A DNA stretch of 64,000 nt from Leifsonia sp. NPDC080035 (GCF_040050925.1 NZ_CP157390.1:620001-684000), one strand, 5' to 3'. Shown: positions 1-8,789, numbered from the stretch's first letter. Made by a program: numbers and translations. The notes: generated by a model from the sequence alone, not told the origin.

Positions 1-3
1 CCG

Positions 4-21
4 CTGGCCCCTTCCGGCCAG
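4..21. terminator. Short inverted repeat at window edge, possible terminator of an upstream gene
   Basis: CTGGCC and GGCCAG form a perfect 6-bp stem around the 6-nt spacer CCTTCC. It lies upstream of the telA-like gene and may be the tail of a gene outside the window. There is no T-run, so the assignment is weak. Confidence 0.25.
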
Positions 22-78
22 GCGAGGCCCGGCCTACCCTGATGGGATCGGCTCCGAGCGGTGGAGAAGGAGCAGCAC

Positions 79-1263
79 ATGGACACCAGCCCCGACGACG
101 GTCTCCGGCCGCCCGACGCGGTCCCCGAGGTCGCCGACGACCAGGCGGTCGGCATGGTCAGCATCCCGCCCGAGCGCGTGGCGGAACTGGAGGCGCGCGC
201 CAGGGAGTTCGTCGCCGAGCTCGCCGCGGCCGACCCCGACAGCGACGCGTTCCGCCGCAAGATCGCCGGGTTCTCGCTGCTCGGCGATGCGGAGATGCGC
301 GCGTCGAGCGACGCCTCGCGGCAGCTGCTCAGCCGCCCGGCCGCCTCCCTCGCCGCCGCGCGTGGCAAGCAGGTGCCGTCGGACCCGCAGTACGGCGTGA
401 TCCGGACCCTGCAGCAGCTGCGCGCCACCGTCAGCGACTTCGACCCGCAGCACCTGACCGGACGCAACCGGATGCTCGCCCGCCTCCCCGGCGGACGGCG
501 ACTGCGGCAGTACGCCCAGCGCTTCGAGTCTGCGCAGAAGCAGCTGGACGCGATCGTGGAGTCCCTCGAACACGGCCAGGAGTGGCTGCGGCGCGACAAC
601 GTCGACATCGAGAAGGAGCGCGCTGCACTCTGGAAGACGACCGAGCGGCTGAACGAGTACGTCACGCTCGCGGCGGCGCTCGACGAGGCGACGGTCGCGC
701 GCGCCGGCGACCTGCGCGTCACCGACCCCGACCGCGCGACGCGGCTGGAGAAGGAGGCGCTGTTCCCGATCCGCCAGCGCCGTCAGGACCTGACAACGCA
801 GATCGCGGTGTCGGTGCAGGCCTACCTCGCGCTGGACGTGATCCGGCAGAACAACGTCGAGCTCATCAAGGGCGTCGAGCGAGCGAAAACCACCACGGTG
901 TCCGCCCTGCGCACGGCGGTCGTGGTGGCCCAGGCGCTCGAGAACCAGCGGCTCGTCATCGACCAGCTCGGCGCGCTGCACCAGAGCACCAACGCCCTGA
1001 TCGGCAGGACGGGCGAGGTGCTGCGCGAGCAGACCGAGCAGGTGCAGAAGGAGCAGACAACGTCCGCGGTGGATGTGGAGGTGCTTCAGCGCGCGTTCGA
1101 CAACGTGTTCGCGACCATGGACAGCATCGACACCTACCGCAGCAGGGCGATCGACAGCATGGCGACGACGGTGGATGCGCTCGAGCGCCAGGTCGCCCGC
1201 TCCCGCGGCTACCTGCGGCGCTCGCGCAACTCGGGATCGGGCTCGGGGGCCGGGAGCGTCTGA
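79..1263 (+). CDS. Toxic anion resistance protein, TelA family
   Basis: The protein is 394 residues, close to the usual 380-400 of the TelA/KlaB family (first linked to tellurite resistance; the biochemical role is still unclear). The sequence is almost entirely helical and rich in Gln, Glu and Arg. It carries the family-like core around LEHGQEWLRRDN (about residues 165-176) and QAYLALDVIRQNNVELIKGVERAKTTT in the second half. There is no signal peptide or membrane segment, so it should be cytoplasmic. The ATG at 79 was chosen because AAGGAG sits six bases upstream; an in-frame GTG at 61 would add six residues but has no ribosome binding site. The C-terminus is a short Ser/Gly-rich tail. It is monocistronic as far as the window shows. 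Confidence 0.85.
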   Translation: MDTSPDDGLRPPDAVPEVADDQAVGMVSIPPERVAELEARAREFVAELAAADPDSDAFRRKIAGFSLLGDAEMRASSDASRQLLSRPAASLAAARGKQVPSDPQYGVIRTLQQLRATVSDFDPQHLTGRNRMLARLPGGRRLRQYAQRFESAQKQLDAIVESLEHGQEWLRRDNVDIEKERAALWKTTERLNEYVTLAAALDEATVARAGDLRVTDPDRATRLEKEALFPIRQRRQDLTTQIAVSVQAYLALDVIRQNNVELIKGVERAKTTTVSALRTAVVVAQALENQRLVIDQLGALHQSTNALIGRTGEVLREQTEQVQKEQTTSAVDVEVLQRAFDNVFATMDSIDTYRSRAIDSMATTVDALERQVARSRGYLRRSRNSGSGSGAGSV

Positions 1264-1408
1264 CCCGCCCGCACCTGCGTACGGCATCCTTCGTCTCCGT
1301 CTCCGGGACCGCGTCCTTCGCGATCTCACACAGGCCTCCCAGTGGGCGACCGTTGCGCGAACGCACAGGCAGCGTTCAATGGGCGGCAGGCACGAGGTGA
1401 GGAGACAC

Positions 1409-2176
1409 ATGGACCTGAGTGGGAAGAGCATCGTCGTCACGGGCGGCAACAGCGGTATCGGCGCGGCCATCGTGCGCGCGCTCGCGGCGGCCGGCGCGAG
1501 CGTCGTGATCGACTACGTGTCGCATCCCGAGGACGCGGCGGACCTGGTCAAGGAGATCACGGCCGACGGCGGCCACGCCATCGGGGTCGACGCCGACGTG
1601 TCGACGATCGCCGGCCTGAGCAAGCTGGTCTCCACCGCGGTCGACGAGTTCGGGAAGCTCGACGGCTTCGTCAACAACGCGGGCATCGAGGACCGGCACA
1701 GCCTCCTGGAGGTGGACGAGGAGTCGTTCGAGAAGATCATGACGGTCGACATGAAGAGCGCCGTGTTCGGCACCCAGCTCGCGGCCAAGCAGTTCATCCA
1801 GCAGGGCACCGGCGGCGTCGTCGTCAACGTCTCGTCGGTCCACGAGGACTGGCCGATGCCGGGGAACCTCATGTACTGCGTTGCCAAGGGCGGGATGCGG
1901 ATGCTCACCCGCACCGCGGGCGTCGAGCTCGGCCCGCAGAACGTGCGGATCGTCAACGTCGCGCCCGGGGCCGTCGACACCCCGATCAACGAGGAGACCA
2001 TGAAGGACGACTCGATGCGCCAGAAGCTGGAGAACTCCATCCCGCTCCGGAAGGTCGCCGACCCGGCCGAGATCGGGGACGTCGTGGCCTTCGTGCTCTC
2101 CGACGACGCGCGGTACATCACCGCGACGACGGTGTTCGTCGACGGCGGCATCATGCAGGGAAGCGTTGGCCTGTGA
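1409..2176 (+). CDS. SDR family oxidoreductase, glucose 1-dehydrogenase-like
   Basis: A 255-residue classical short-chain dehydrogenase/reductase. It shows the Rossmann glycine motif TGGNSGIGAA near the N-terminus, an acidic residue after strand 2 (VVIDY) that usually favours NAD(H), the structural NNAG motif, and the catalytic Ser-Tyr-Lys set (SSVHEDW followed by YCVAK). The C-terminal FVDGG motif is also typical. A strong ribosome binding site (GGTGAGGAG) precedes the ATG. The stop codon overlaps the GTG start of the GH15 gene by four bases, so the two are translationally coupled. The family includes glucose and sugar-alcohol dehydrogenases, which fits the neighbouring glycosidase, but the real substrate cannot be read from the sequence. 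Confidence 0.88.
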   Translation: MDLSGKSIVVTGGNSGIGAAIVRALAAAGASVVIDYVSHPEDAADLVKEITADGGHAIGVDADVSTIAGLSKLVSTAVDEFGKLDGFVNNAGIEDRHSLLEVDEESFEKIMTVDMKSAVFGTQLAAKQFIQQGTGGVVVNVSSVHEDWPMPGNLMYCVAKGGMRMLTRTAGVELGPQNVRIVNVAPGAVDTPINEETMKDDSMRQKLENSIPLRKVADPAEIGDVVAFVLSDDARYITATTVFVDGGIMQGSVGL

Positions 2177-3984
2177 CGGCTCGCCGCATCGAGGACTACG
2201 CGATGATCGGGGACCTGCACACGGCGGCGATGGTCGGCGCCGACGGGTCCATCGACTGGCTCTGCCTACCCAGGTTCGACTCCTCCGCCTGCTTCGCCGC
2301 GATGCTCGACGACGAGTCAGCCGGGCGCTGGCGCATCGCCCCCGTCGGTGCCGGACGCTGCACGCGGCGGCGGTACCGCGGCGACACGCTGATCCTGGAG
2401 ACCGAGTGGGAGACGCCGGAGGGAGCGGTGCGGATCACCGACTTCATGCCGGTGCGCGACCACGCGGCCGACCTGGTCCGGATCGTGGAGGGCCTCTCCG
2501 GCACGGTCACCATGCGGCTGGAGCTGGTGCTGCGCTTCGACTACGGCCACGTCGTGCCGTGGGTCACAGCCGAGGACGGCGGCATCCGCGCGGTCGCCGG
2601 CCCGGACGCGGTGCTCGTCAGCTCCCCCGTTCCGCTGGAGGGGCGCGACATGCGCACGGTCGCCGAGTTCACCGTGGCGGCGGGCGAGACGGCGCCGTTC
2701 GTGCTCACCTGGTTCCCGAGCCACGAGCCGGAGCCGACGCCCGCCGATGCCGAGGGCGCGCTCGCGGCGACCGAGCTGTACTGGGACCGGTGGAGCGCGC
2801 AGAGCGCGGTGTACGGTCCGCACCGGGACGCGGTGCAGCGGTCGCTGGTCACGCTGAAGGCGCTCACCTACCAGCCGACCGGCGGCATCGTCGCGGCGCC
2901 GACCACCTCCCTTCCGGAGCAGCTCGGCGGCCCGCGCAACTGGGACTACCGGTTCTGCTGGCTACGGGATGCGGCGCTCGCCCTGCAGTCGCTGCTGACC
3001 GCGGGGTACACGGACGAGGCGCGCTCCTGGCGCGACTGGCTCGTGCGCGCCGTCGCCGGCGACCCCGCCGACCTGCGCATCATGTACGGGCTGGACGGTC
3101 GCAGGCGGCTGCCGGAGGAGACCATCCCCTGGCTGCGCGGGTACGAGGGCTCGTCCCCGGTGCGCGTCGGCAATGCGGCGGCGGAGCAGCTGCAGCTGGA
3201 TGTGTGGGGCGAGGTGCTCGACGGCCTTGCCCTCACCAGGACGACGATCGGCTCCGGCGACGACGACGCGTGGGCGGTGCAGCGCGCCCTGCTCGACCAC
3301 CTCGCCGAGAACTGGACGGAGCCGGACAACGGGCTGTGGGAGATGCGCGGTCCCCGCCGGCACTTCACGCACTCCAAGCTGATGGCCTGGGTCGCGGTCG
3401 ACCGGATGATCGACGGCGTGCGAAGCTTCGGGCTGCCGGGGCCGGTGCGCTCGTGGGAGCGGCTGCGCGCGCGGATCCGGCGGGACATCCTGGCGAACGG
3501 CTACGACGAGAAGCGCAACACCTTCGTGCAGTCGTACGGGTCGAAGGAGCTGGACGCCGCGCTGCTGCTCATCCCGAGGGTCGGCTTCCTGCCGCCGGAC
3601 GACCGCAGGGTGGTCGGGACCATCGACGCCATCCAGAGGAACCTCACGGAGGACGGCCTGGTGCTGCGGTACCGGCCGGGCGCGAGCGACGACGGGCTGC
3701 CGGGCGGCGAGGGAGTGTTCCTCGCCTGCTCGTTCTGGATGGTCGACGCGCTCATCGGGGCCGGCCGCCGCGACGAGGCGGAGACCCTCTTCGACCGCCT
3801 GCTCGGCCTCCGCAACGACGTCGGCCTGCTCAGCGAGGAGTGGGACCCGCACGCCTCCCGGCAGCTCGGCAACATGCCGCAGGCGTACAGCCACTTCGCA
3901 CTCATCCGGTCCGCGTTCCATCTGCTCGCCGGAGGGACCACCACCACGCAGGACCGCATCCCCATCGCCACACGGAAGGAGTGA
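2173..3984 (+). CDS. Glycoside hydrolase family 15 (glucoamylase/trehalase-like) protein
   Basis: A 603-residue protein starting with the typical RIEDYAMIGDLHTAAMVG N-terminus. An N-terminal beta domain (about residues 1-230) contains WLCLPRFDSSACFA. The catalytic (alpha/alpha)6 barrel that follows contains WDYRFCWLRDAA, LPWLRGYEGS, PVRVGNAAAEQ and QLDVWGEVLD, the signatures of bacterial GH15 glucoamylase-like/trehalase proteins. There is no signal peptide, so it is cytoplasmic. The GTG start at 2173 overlaps the SDR stop codon (GTGA). A later ATG at 2203 would cut into the conserved N-terminus. The likely role is hydrolysis of trehalose or short alpha-glucans, feeding glucose to the neighbouring dehydrogenase (inference from context). 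Confidence 0.9.
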   Translation: MTARRIEDYAMIGDLHTAAMVGADGSIDWLCLPRFDSSACFAAMLDDESAGRWRIAPVGAGRCTRRRYRGDTLILETEWETPEGAVRITDFMPVRDHAADLVRIVEGLSGTVTMRLELVLRFDYGHVVPWVTAEDGGIRAVAGPDAVLVSSPVPLEGRDMRTVAEFTVAAGETAPFVLTWFPSHEPEPTPADAEGALAATELYWDRWSAQSAVYGPHRDAVQRSLVTLKALTYQPTGGIVAAPTTSLPEQLGGPRNWDYRFCWLRDAALALQSLLTAGYTDEARSWRDWLVRAVAGDPADLRIMYGLDGRRRLPEETIPWLRGYEGSSPVRVGNAAAEQLQLDVWGEVLDGLALTRTTIGSGDDDAWAVQRALLDHLAENWTEPDNGLWEMRGPRRHFTHSKLMAWVAVDRMIDGVRSFGLPGPVRSWERLRARIRRDILANGYDEKRNTFVQSYGSKELDAALLLIPRVGFLPPDDRRVVGTIDAIQRNLTEDGLVLRYRPGASDDGLPGGEGVFLACSFWMVDALIGAGRRDEAETLFDRLLGLRNDVGLLSEEWDPHASRQLGNMPQAYSHFALIRSAFHLLAGGTTTTQDRIPIATRKE

Positions 3985-3987
3985 GAG

Positions 3988-5322
3988 ATGACCAGACCGC
4001 ACATCCTGGTGCTCGGTGCCGGCATCGCCGGGTTCGAGCTCGCGCGCGAGCTGCGCAGGGACGTCGCCGCCCGCCGCATCGACCTCACGGTCGTCGAGCC
4101 GGAACCCTACCTGACCTACAAGCCGCTGCTCCCGGAGGTCGCCGGCGGCGAGACGCAGGCGAGGGACACCGCCGTGCCGCTGCGACGGCCGCTGAAGGGC
4201 GTCGACCTGGTGGCGGGCTCGCTGGAGTCGGTGGACACGTCGGCCAAGGTCGCCGTCGTCCGGTCGCTCGACGGCACGCAGCGTCCGCTCCACTACGACC
4301 ACGTCGTGTTCGCGCTGGGCGCGGTGAGCACGGTGCTGCCCATCCCGGGCCTGGCGGAGAACGCGATCGGCTTCTCCAGCGTGGAGGAGGCGGCCTACCT
4401 GCGCGACCACGTGCTCGAGCGGGTGCGTTTCGCCGCATCCACCTCCGACGCCGCGGAGCGCAGCCGGGCGCTGACGTTCGTGTTCGTCGGCGGCGGCTAC
4501 ACCGGCGTGGAGGCGATCGCCGAGCTGCAGCGCCTCGCCGCGGCCGAGCTGGACCGCTGGCCGGAGCTCGACGGAACGTCGATGACCTGGTTGCTGGTGG
4601 AGGTCGCCGACCGCATCGCCGCGGAGCTGCCGGAGCAGCTGTCCGCCTGGACGCTGCGGCTGCTGCGCCGACGCGGCATCCGGGTGCTGCTGAAGACGGA
4701 GTCGAAGAGCTTCGAGAACGGCGTGGTCGTGCTGAGCAACGGCGAGACGCATCCCGCCGACACGATCGTCTGGGTCGCCGGGGTGACGCCGAACCCGGTG
4801 CTGGACCGCGCGGACGTCCCGCGCGGCCCGAAGGGGCACGTGCAGTGCAACGCGTGCCTGCAGGCCGTCACCGACGACGGCGCCGTGCTCGACGGAGTCT
4901 GGGCGCTCGGCGACGACGCCCAGGTGCCGGACCTGACCGCCGCGAAGCAGCCCGCGTACTACCCGCCGAACGCGCAGAACGCCGTGCGCCAGGCGCGCGT
5001 GCTCGCCAGGAACCTGCGGAACGCCGTCGCGGGCGAGCCGCCGGTGGAGTACCGGCACCGTTCGCTCGGCACGCTCGCGAGCTACGGCGGGATGCAGGGC
5101 GCGGCCGTGGTGCGCGGGGTGCCGCTGCGCGGCGTTCCCGCGTGGGCGGTGGACAAGGTGTACCACGCGATCGCGCTGCCGAGCGCGAGCAGACGGTTCC
5201 GTCTCGTGCTCGGCTGGCTCGGCAACGCGCTGACGCCGAGGGACGTCTCCCCTACGGCGACCGTGCGGCACCCGCGCGAGCGCTTCGAGCGGGCGGCGGC
5301 GGCGCAGGCGAAGAAGTCCTGA
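3988..5322 (+). CDS. NAD(P)/FAD-dependent oxidoreductase, type II NADH dehydrogenase-like
   Basis: A 444-residue two-dinucleotide-binding flavoprotein. The FAD Rossmann motif GAGIAGFELA is at residues about 10-19. A YKPLLPEV-type segment follows, as in NDH-2 enzymes, then a second Rossmann motif (VFVGGGYTGVEAIAEL, about residue 165) for NAD(P)H and the FAD-contacting GDDAQ segment near residue 310. The family passes electrons from NADH to quinone at the cytoplasmic face of the membrane; carotenoid or sulfide dehydrogenase relatives are possible alternatives. It starts four bases after the GH15 stop with a clear GAAGGAGTGAG ribosome binding site, so it is the third gene of the operon and could reoxidise the NADH made by the SDR enzyme. 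Confidence 0.82.
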   Translation: MTRPHILVLGAGIAGFELARELRRDVAARRIDLTVVEPEPYLTYKPLLPEVAGGETQARDTAVPLRRPLKGVDLVAGSLESVDTSAKVAVVRSLDGTQRPLHYDHVVFALGAVSTVLPIPGLAENAIGFSSVEEAAYLRDHVLERVRFAASTSDAAERSRALTFVFVGGGYTGVEAIAELQRLAAAELDRWPELDGTSMTWLLVEVADRIAAELPEQLSAWTLRLLRRRGIRVLLKTESKSFENGVVVLSNGETHPADTIVWVAGVTPNPVLDRADVPRGPKGHVQCNACLQAVTDDGAVLDGVWALGDDAQVPDLTAAKQPAYYPPNAQNAVRQARVLARNLRNAVAGEPPVEYRHRSLGTLASYGGMQGAAVVRGVPLRGVPAWAVDKVYHAIALPSASRRFRLVLGWLGNALTPRDVSPTATVRHPRERFERAAAAQAKKS

Positions 5323-5355
5323 GGGCGCGTCCGGGGCGTGGGGCGGTGACTGTGG

Positions 5356-5405
5356 CCGCCCGGTAGGAAAGGTCCTGCGCGAGCAGGGGCAAACGTACCG
5401 GGCGG
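5356..5405. terminator. Nested hairpin between convergent genes, probable bidirectional terminator
   Basis: CCGCCCGGTA (5356-5365) pairs perfectly with TACCGGGCGG (5396-5405). Inside lies a second stem, CCTGC (5374-5378) with GCAGG (5383-5387) around GCGA. It separates the stop codons of the NDH-2-like gene (+) and the Ala/Pro-rich membrane protein gene (-), so it can serve both strands. There is no U-tract, as is common in high-GC actinobacteria. Confidence 0.6.
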
Positions 5406-5421
5406 GGTCAGTCGCGGCGGA

Positions 5422-6561
5422 TCAGCGGTAGAGCGGGGAGCCGTCCGGGGCGGCGGGGACGGGGGTTCCGTCCATGAAGGTGGGCCAGGCCAGGCGCTCG
5501 GTCGGGGCGAGGGCGGCGAAGTCCGGCATGCCGTTGGCACCCGCCGGGACAGGGCGCCCGTCCAGCAGGCGCGGCCAGGCGAGGGGACGCGGCGGCTGCG
5601 CGGCCGCCGCGGGCGGCACCGAGGCGGGCGATGCCGGTGCGGGAGCGGGAGCCGCGGGGACGGGAGCGACGGGGGCGAACGGAGGCGCTGCGGGAGCCGT
5701 AGAGGTGGGAGCGGCAGGGGCGGCGGGCGCCGCAGAGGCCGGAGCGACAGGCGCGGCAGCCTCCGGCGCCGGCGCTGCAGGCGCCGGCGCGGGAGCGGCA
5801 GCAGCAGGGGCCGCGGGTGCCGCAGGCGCGGTCGACACGGGAGCGCCCACCGTGGCAGCCGCCGGCGTCCCGCCGTACGGCGCACCCGCGTACGGCGCGC
5901 CAGTCGCCGGTGGCACGGCCGGCGGATAGTAGCCGGCGGCGACCGCCGCGTCCCGCTGCGCCCGCGCGCTCACCAGTGCCCACAGCGGCACCAGCACGAA
6001 GCAGACGCCGGCCACGATGCTGATGGCGCCGATGATGCGGCCGTAGTAGTCGAAGTCCCAGAAGTCGTGGAACGGCTCCGGGGCGGGGAGGGTGACGAGG
6101 ATCGCGACCAGGGCGATCGCGATCAGGCCGACGATGGCGATCGCGTCCGTCGCCTGCGAGCGCCAGCGCATCCAGAGCAGCCGGAGCAGGTCGCCCAGCC
6201 CGATCATCGCGCGCACCCACAGCAGCGTGCCCAGGCCGAGGAAGAACGCGGCGACCATCTCGCCCGGGCCGTACGACCCGAACCAAATCACGCCGATCCA
6301 GACCAGCAGCAGGTAGGCGTCAAGGGCGAGGGACGACAGCTCGAACCAGTCGGGACGGTAGCGGCCGATGACCGAGTCCACCCACACCAGCAGCGCGAAC
6401 ACCACCAGGGCGACGTTGGTGCTGATCACCCGGCCGAGCGTCTCGCCGCTGACCCCGAACAACACGAAGCCGATCGAGAGCAGGGCCGCGAGCACCACCA
6501 CCCCGATCAGGACGCGCAACGCCCACGAACCGATCGCACTCGCACCTCTGCTGGCAGCCAC
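5422..6561 (-). CDS. Six-TM membrane protein with long Ala/Pro-rich cytoplasmic or external tail
   Basis: A 379-residue protein of unknown function. The first about 200 residues hold six hydrophobic segments with short charged loops. They are followed by a low-complexity tail of about 120 residues made almost only of Ala and Pro with a few Val, Thr and Ser. The last about 55 residues contain a degenerate duplicated motif: LAWPRLLDGRPVPA...GMPDF and LAWPTFMDGTPVPA...GSPLY. The GTG at 6561 was chosen because GGAG lies seven bases upstream and the preceding frame is not protein-like. It follows the neighbouring membrane-protein gene by 77 bases, in the same direction. No enzymatic motif is visible. 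The duplicated DGxPVPA end suggests a binding or docking tail (inference). Confidence 0.65.
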   Translation of the reverse strand: MAASRGASAIGSWALRVLIGVVVLAALLSIGFVLFGVSGETLGRVISTNVALVVFALLVWVDSVIGRYRPDWFELSSLALDAYLLLVWIGVIWFGSYGPGEMVAAFFLGLGTLLWVRAMIGLGDLLRLLWMRWRSQATDAIAIVGLIAIALVAILVTLPAPEPFHDFWDFDYYGRIIGAISIVAGVCFVLVPLWALVSARAQRDAAVAAGYYPPAVPPATGAPYAGAPYGGTPAAATVGAPVSTAPAAPAAPAAAAPAPAPAAPAPEAAAPVAPASAAPAAPAAPTSTAPAAPPFAPVAPVPAAPAPAPASPASVPPAAAAQPPRPLAWPRLLDGRPVPAGANGMPDFAALAPTERLAWPTFMDGTPVPAAPDGSPLYR

Positions 6562-6638
6562 GTGCAGACTCCATTCCCCTCGACGCACGGGGGCGGCCGC
6601 CCCCGTGCGCAACGCTACCGGAACGAGACGGCGGACGC

Positions 6639-7223
6639 TCAGGACGACGCGTGCGTCGACCCGGACGGCGCCCGCAGGATCCCGGCCCGCAGCACGCGCC
6701 GCGCCACGACGGCACTCAGCGCCGAGGCGCCGAGCTGCCCGCCCGCGCGTCCGGCCAGGGTGAGCGTCAGCACCACCGGCGCCAGGTGCTCCGGCGACAT
6801 CACCGGGATCGAGACGAGGAACAGCGCGACCGCGCTCACCAGCGCTGCCACCGCGAACACGGCCTCCCCGAACCGGCCCCGCACCTCTCCGCCTCTCCAC
6901 CGCCCGAGCACCAGCAGTGTCCCGTCGAAAGCGGCGCCGGAGACGACGAGCGGCACGACGATCAGGATGCCGAGCGGCGTCGAGCCGACCGAGAGGACGC
7001 CGACGAACGCGCCGACCGCGGTGGCCGCCCAGCGGACGCCGAGGAGACGCCGCGCGAGGAACGGCAGCAGACTGTGCCCGCCGGCGACGAGCGCGTAGGC
7101 GGGAGGCGCGGCCGCGGCGAGCACGGACGTGAACGGCGCGACGACGGCCATCAGCACCGCGCCGATCGCCGCGAACGCCGCGATCAGGAGCAGGGTGCGG
7201 GTCGCGGTGCGCTGGGCGGTCAC
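6639..7223 (-). CDS. Integral membrane protein, possibly ECF-transporter S-component-like
   Basis: A 194-residue, very hydrophobic protein with about five to six membrane segments and an Arg-rich short N-terminus (MTAQRTATRT). The size and the PFLARRLLGVRWAATAVGAFVG region resemble small substrate-capture (S) components of ECF vitamin transporters, but no diagnostic motif confirms this, and no EcfA/EcfT gene is nearby. The GTG start at 7223 overlaps the stop of the upstream acetyltransferase gene by four bases, so the two are translationally coupled. It is best treated as an uncharacterised membrane protein. Confidence 0.55.
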   Translation of the reverse strand: MTAQRTATRTLLLIAAFAAIGAVLMAVVAPFTSVLAAAAPPAYALVAGGHSLLPFLARRLLGVRWAATAVGAFVGVLSVGSTPLGILIVVPLVVSGAAFDGTLLVLGRWRGGEVRGRFGEAVFAVAALVSAVALFLVSIPVMSPEHLAPVVLTLTLAGRAGGQLGASALSAVVARRVLRAGILRAPSGSTHASS

Positions 7224-7693
7224 GACGGGACATCCTGCGACGGCACCGTCCGGGAGAAGAACACCCGCTCGAAGCCGTCGTCGACGCGGCGACCCGTCTC
7301 GCGGAAGCCGCGGCGCGGGTAGTAGCGGAGGTTCTCGGTCATCATCACGTGCGTGTAGAGACGCACCTCGGCGACGCCGGCCGCGCGGGCGAGGTCGTCG
7401 GCGACCGCCAGCAGGCGCGTTCCGAGGCCGTTGCCGCGCTCACTCGCCGCCACCGCGATGTTCTCGATGAGCAGGTGGTCGGGATGCACGGAGGTCACGA
7501 GCAGAGCGACGACGCGTCCCGCGCGTCGCAGCACGAGGGCGCGGCCCTCCCCCACGATCGCGGTGTAGTCCGCGCGCATCGGACCCGGCTCGCGTCCGAT
7601 CCGCTCGACGTAGGGCTCGTACGCCTCCCGCACGAGCGCTTCGATGCCCGGGAGGTCGCTCTCCCGTGCCGTGTCCTCCCGCAGCGCATCCAC
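7220..7693 (-). CDS. GNAT family N-acetyltransferase
   Basis: A 157-residue single GNAT domain. Acetyl-CoA motif A is visible as ENIAVAASERGNGLGTRLL (the R-x-x-G-x-G loop contacts the pyrophosphate), followed by the C-terminal YYPRRGF element of the fold. It is a cytoplasmic acyltransferase with unknown acceptor. The start is GTG at 7693 (VDALRED). The 3' end overlaps the next membrane-protein gene, so the two form one transcription unit. The broken gene upstream ends 15 bases before this start and is co-directional. Confidence 0.85.
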   Translation of the reverse strand: MDALREDTARESDLPGIEALVREAYEPYVERIGREPGPMRADYTAIVGEGRALVLRRAGRVVALLVTSVHPDHLLIENIAVAASERGNGLGTRLLAVADDLARAAGVAEVRLYTHVMMTENLRYYPRRGFRETGRRVDDGFERVFFSRTVPSQDVPS

Positions 7694-7707
7694 GCCGCGA
7701 GCCTACG

Positions 7708-8012
7708 TCACTCGTGTCCGACGCTCGGTGCGGCGGGCAGCTCGCTCAGCTCCTCGATCTTCTCGTGGAGGTATCCGGCCGCGAGGTGGTTCTCGGGTTC
7801 CGTGGACGTGGTGGATGCGGTCTCCACCATCAGCTCCACGGCGGGACTCAGCAGGAACGAGGCCTCCACCTCGTTGCCGTCGCTCCCGATGCCGCGCAAC
7901 GTGACGACGTCGGTGCACCCGAACGAGGCGAGGAGGGCGGCGTACCGGATCAACAGGTCGGCGGCCTCGTCCCCACCAGGAGCGACTTCTCGGCGTACGT
8001 CACGTGCCTCAT
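7708..8012 (-). pseudogene. Small conserved hypothetical gene disrupted by an apparent 1-nt deletion
   Basis: From the ATG at 8012 the sequence reads MRHVTYAEKSLLVG and then shifts into a meaningless frame. The next frame over picks up immediately as GDEAADLLIRYAALL and runs to a stop at 7708, ending in PAAPSVGHE. No start codon exists in that second frame just upstream. The span is 305 nt; one extra G in the run at 7971-7974 (CCCC on the + strand) would give a 306-nt gene encoding 101 residues. This is either a real frameshift, a base-call error in a homopolymer, or, less likely, programmed frameshifting. The protein looks like a small acidic cytoplasmic protein; its function is unknown. Confidence 0.7.
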
Positions 8013-8086
8013 GCCCCGACGCTAGGCCGATCCCGGCCCCGCGCATCGGGTTGACATCGCGCGGAATCCGCGGTGGGAGCCGGGAT

Positions 8087-8103
8087 GCGTACGTGTGTAC
8101 GCT
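8087..8103 (+). promoter_or_regulatory. Inverted repeat overlapping a leaderless-type -10 box of the TetR gene
   Basis: GCGTAC-GTGT-GTACGC is a perfect inverted repeat (8087-8102). It overlaps TACGCT (8098-8103), a TANNNT -10 box six bases before the ATG at 8110. No Shine-Dalgarno sequence precedes the ATG, so a leaderless mRNA is likely. The repeat is the natural candidate for an autoregulatory TetR operator. Confidence 0.5.
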
Positions 8104-8109
8104 GGCGAC

Positions 8110-8688
8110 ATGGCCGAATCCGCCCCCGACTCGCCTGCGCGCCCCCGCCGCCGGCACGATCCCGAGCGCAGGGACCGGATCATCGACGCCTGCCTCGACG
8201 TGATCGCCGAGCGCGGGGTCTCCGGCACGACCCACCGCCTCGTCGCCGCCGCGGCGGACGTGTCCCTCGGCTCGATGACCTACCACTTCGACGGGATGGC
8301 CGACCTGCTGCGCGAGGCGTTCGAGCGGTTCGCTCGCGCCTTCGCCGCCGCGTTCGAGGCGCGGATGGAGCGCTGCGACTCCCCGGCCGAGGCGCGATCC
8401 GCCCTCGTCGACCACATCGTGCACGGCGTCTTCGGCACTGGCAGGGAGCTGATCCTCACCCAGGAGCTCTACACCCTCGCGGCGAGGGAACCCGCCCTCC
8501 GCAGCATCACGACGCGCTGGATGCGCAGCAGCCGCCGGACGCTCGAGCGCTTCTTCGACCCCACCACCTCGGCGATCCTGGACGCCCTGGTGGAGGGGAT
8601 GACCCTGCACCGCGCCCTGGACACCGAGCCGTACGACGAAGGGACGGTGGCCGCCGCGATCGACCGGGTGGCCGGCGACGCGCGCTGA
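8110..8688 (+). CDS. TetR/AcrR family transcriptional regulator
   Basis: A 192-residue regulator. The N-terminal helix-turn-helix covers about residues 20-65 (RIIDACLDVIAERGVSGTT, then LVAAAADVSLGSMTYHF, where the recognition helix ends in the usual YxHF). The C-terminal helical ligand domain is specific to the subfamily and gives no ligand. The ATG at 8110 was preferred over an upstream GTG (8095) because a -10-like box sits just before it. The gene is upstream of, and co-directional with, the aldehyde dehydrogenase gene, and is divergent from the broken small gene. Regulation of either neighbour is plausible. Confidence 0.88.
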   Translation: MAESAPDSPARPRRRHDPERRDRIIDACLDVIAERGVSGTTHRLVAAAADVSLGSMTYHFDGMADLLREAFERFARAFAAAFEARMERCDSPAEARSALVDHIVHGVFGTGRELILTQELYTLAAREPALRSITTRWMRSSRRTLERFFDPTTSAILDALVEGMTLHRALDTEPYDEGTVAAAIDRVAGDAR

Positions 8689-8789
8689 GCGGGCTGGAAC
8701 GGAATCCCGCCCGGCGCATCCGACACGCTGTCGACGGATTGCCAGCAAATCGGACGCGCTGTCCGGTGTCGGCGGCTCGCCGATTCTCG

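Noticed and set aside
2166..5366. Long plus-strand open frame spanning the GH15 and NDH-2 genes in another frame
   Set aside because: GH15 and NDH-2 motifs are unmistakable in their own frames; the long frame is Arg/Ala-rich noise.
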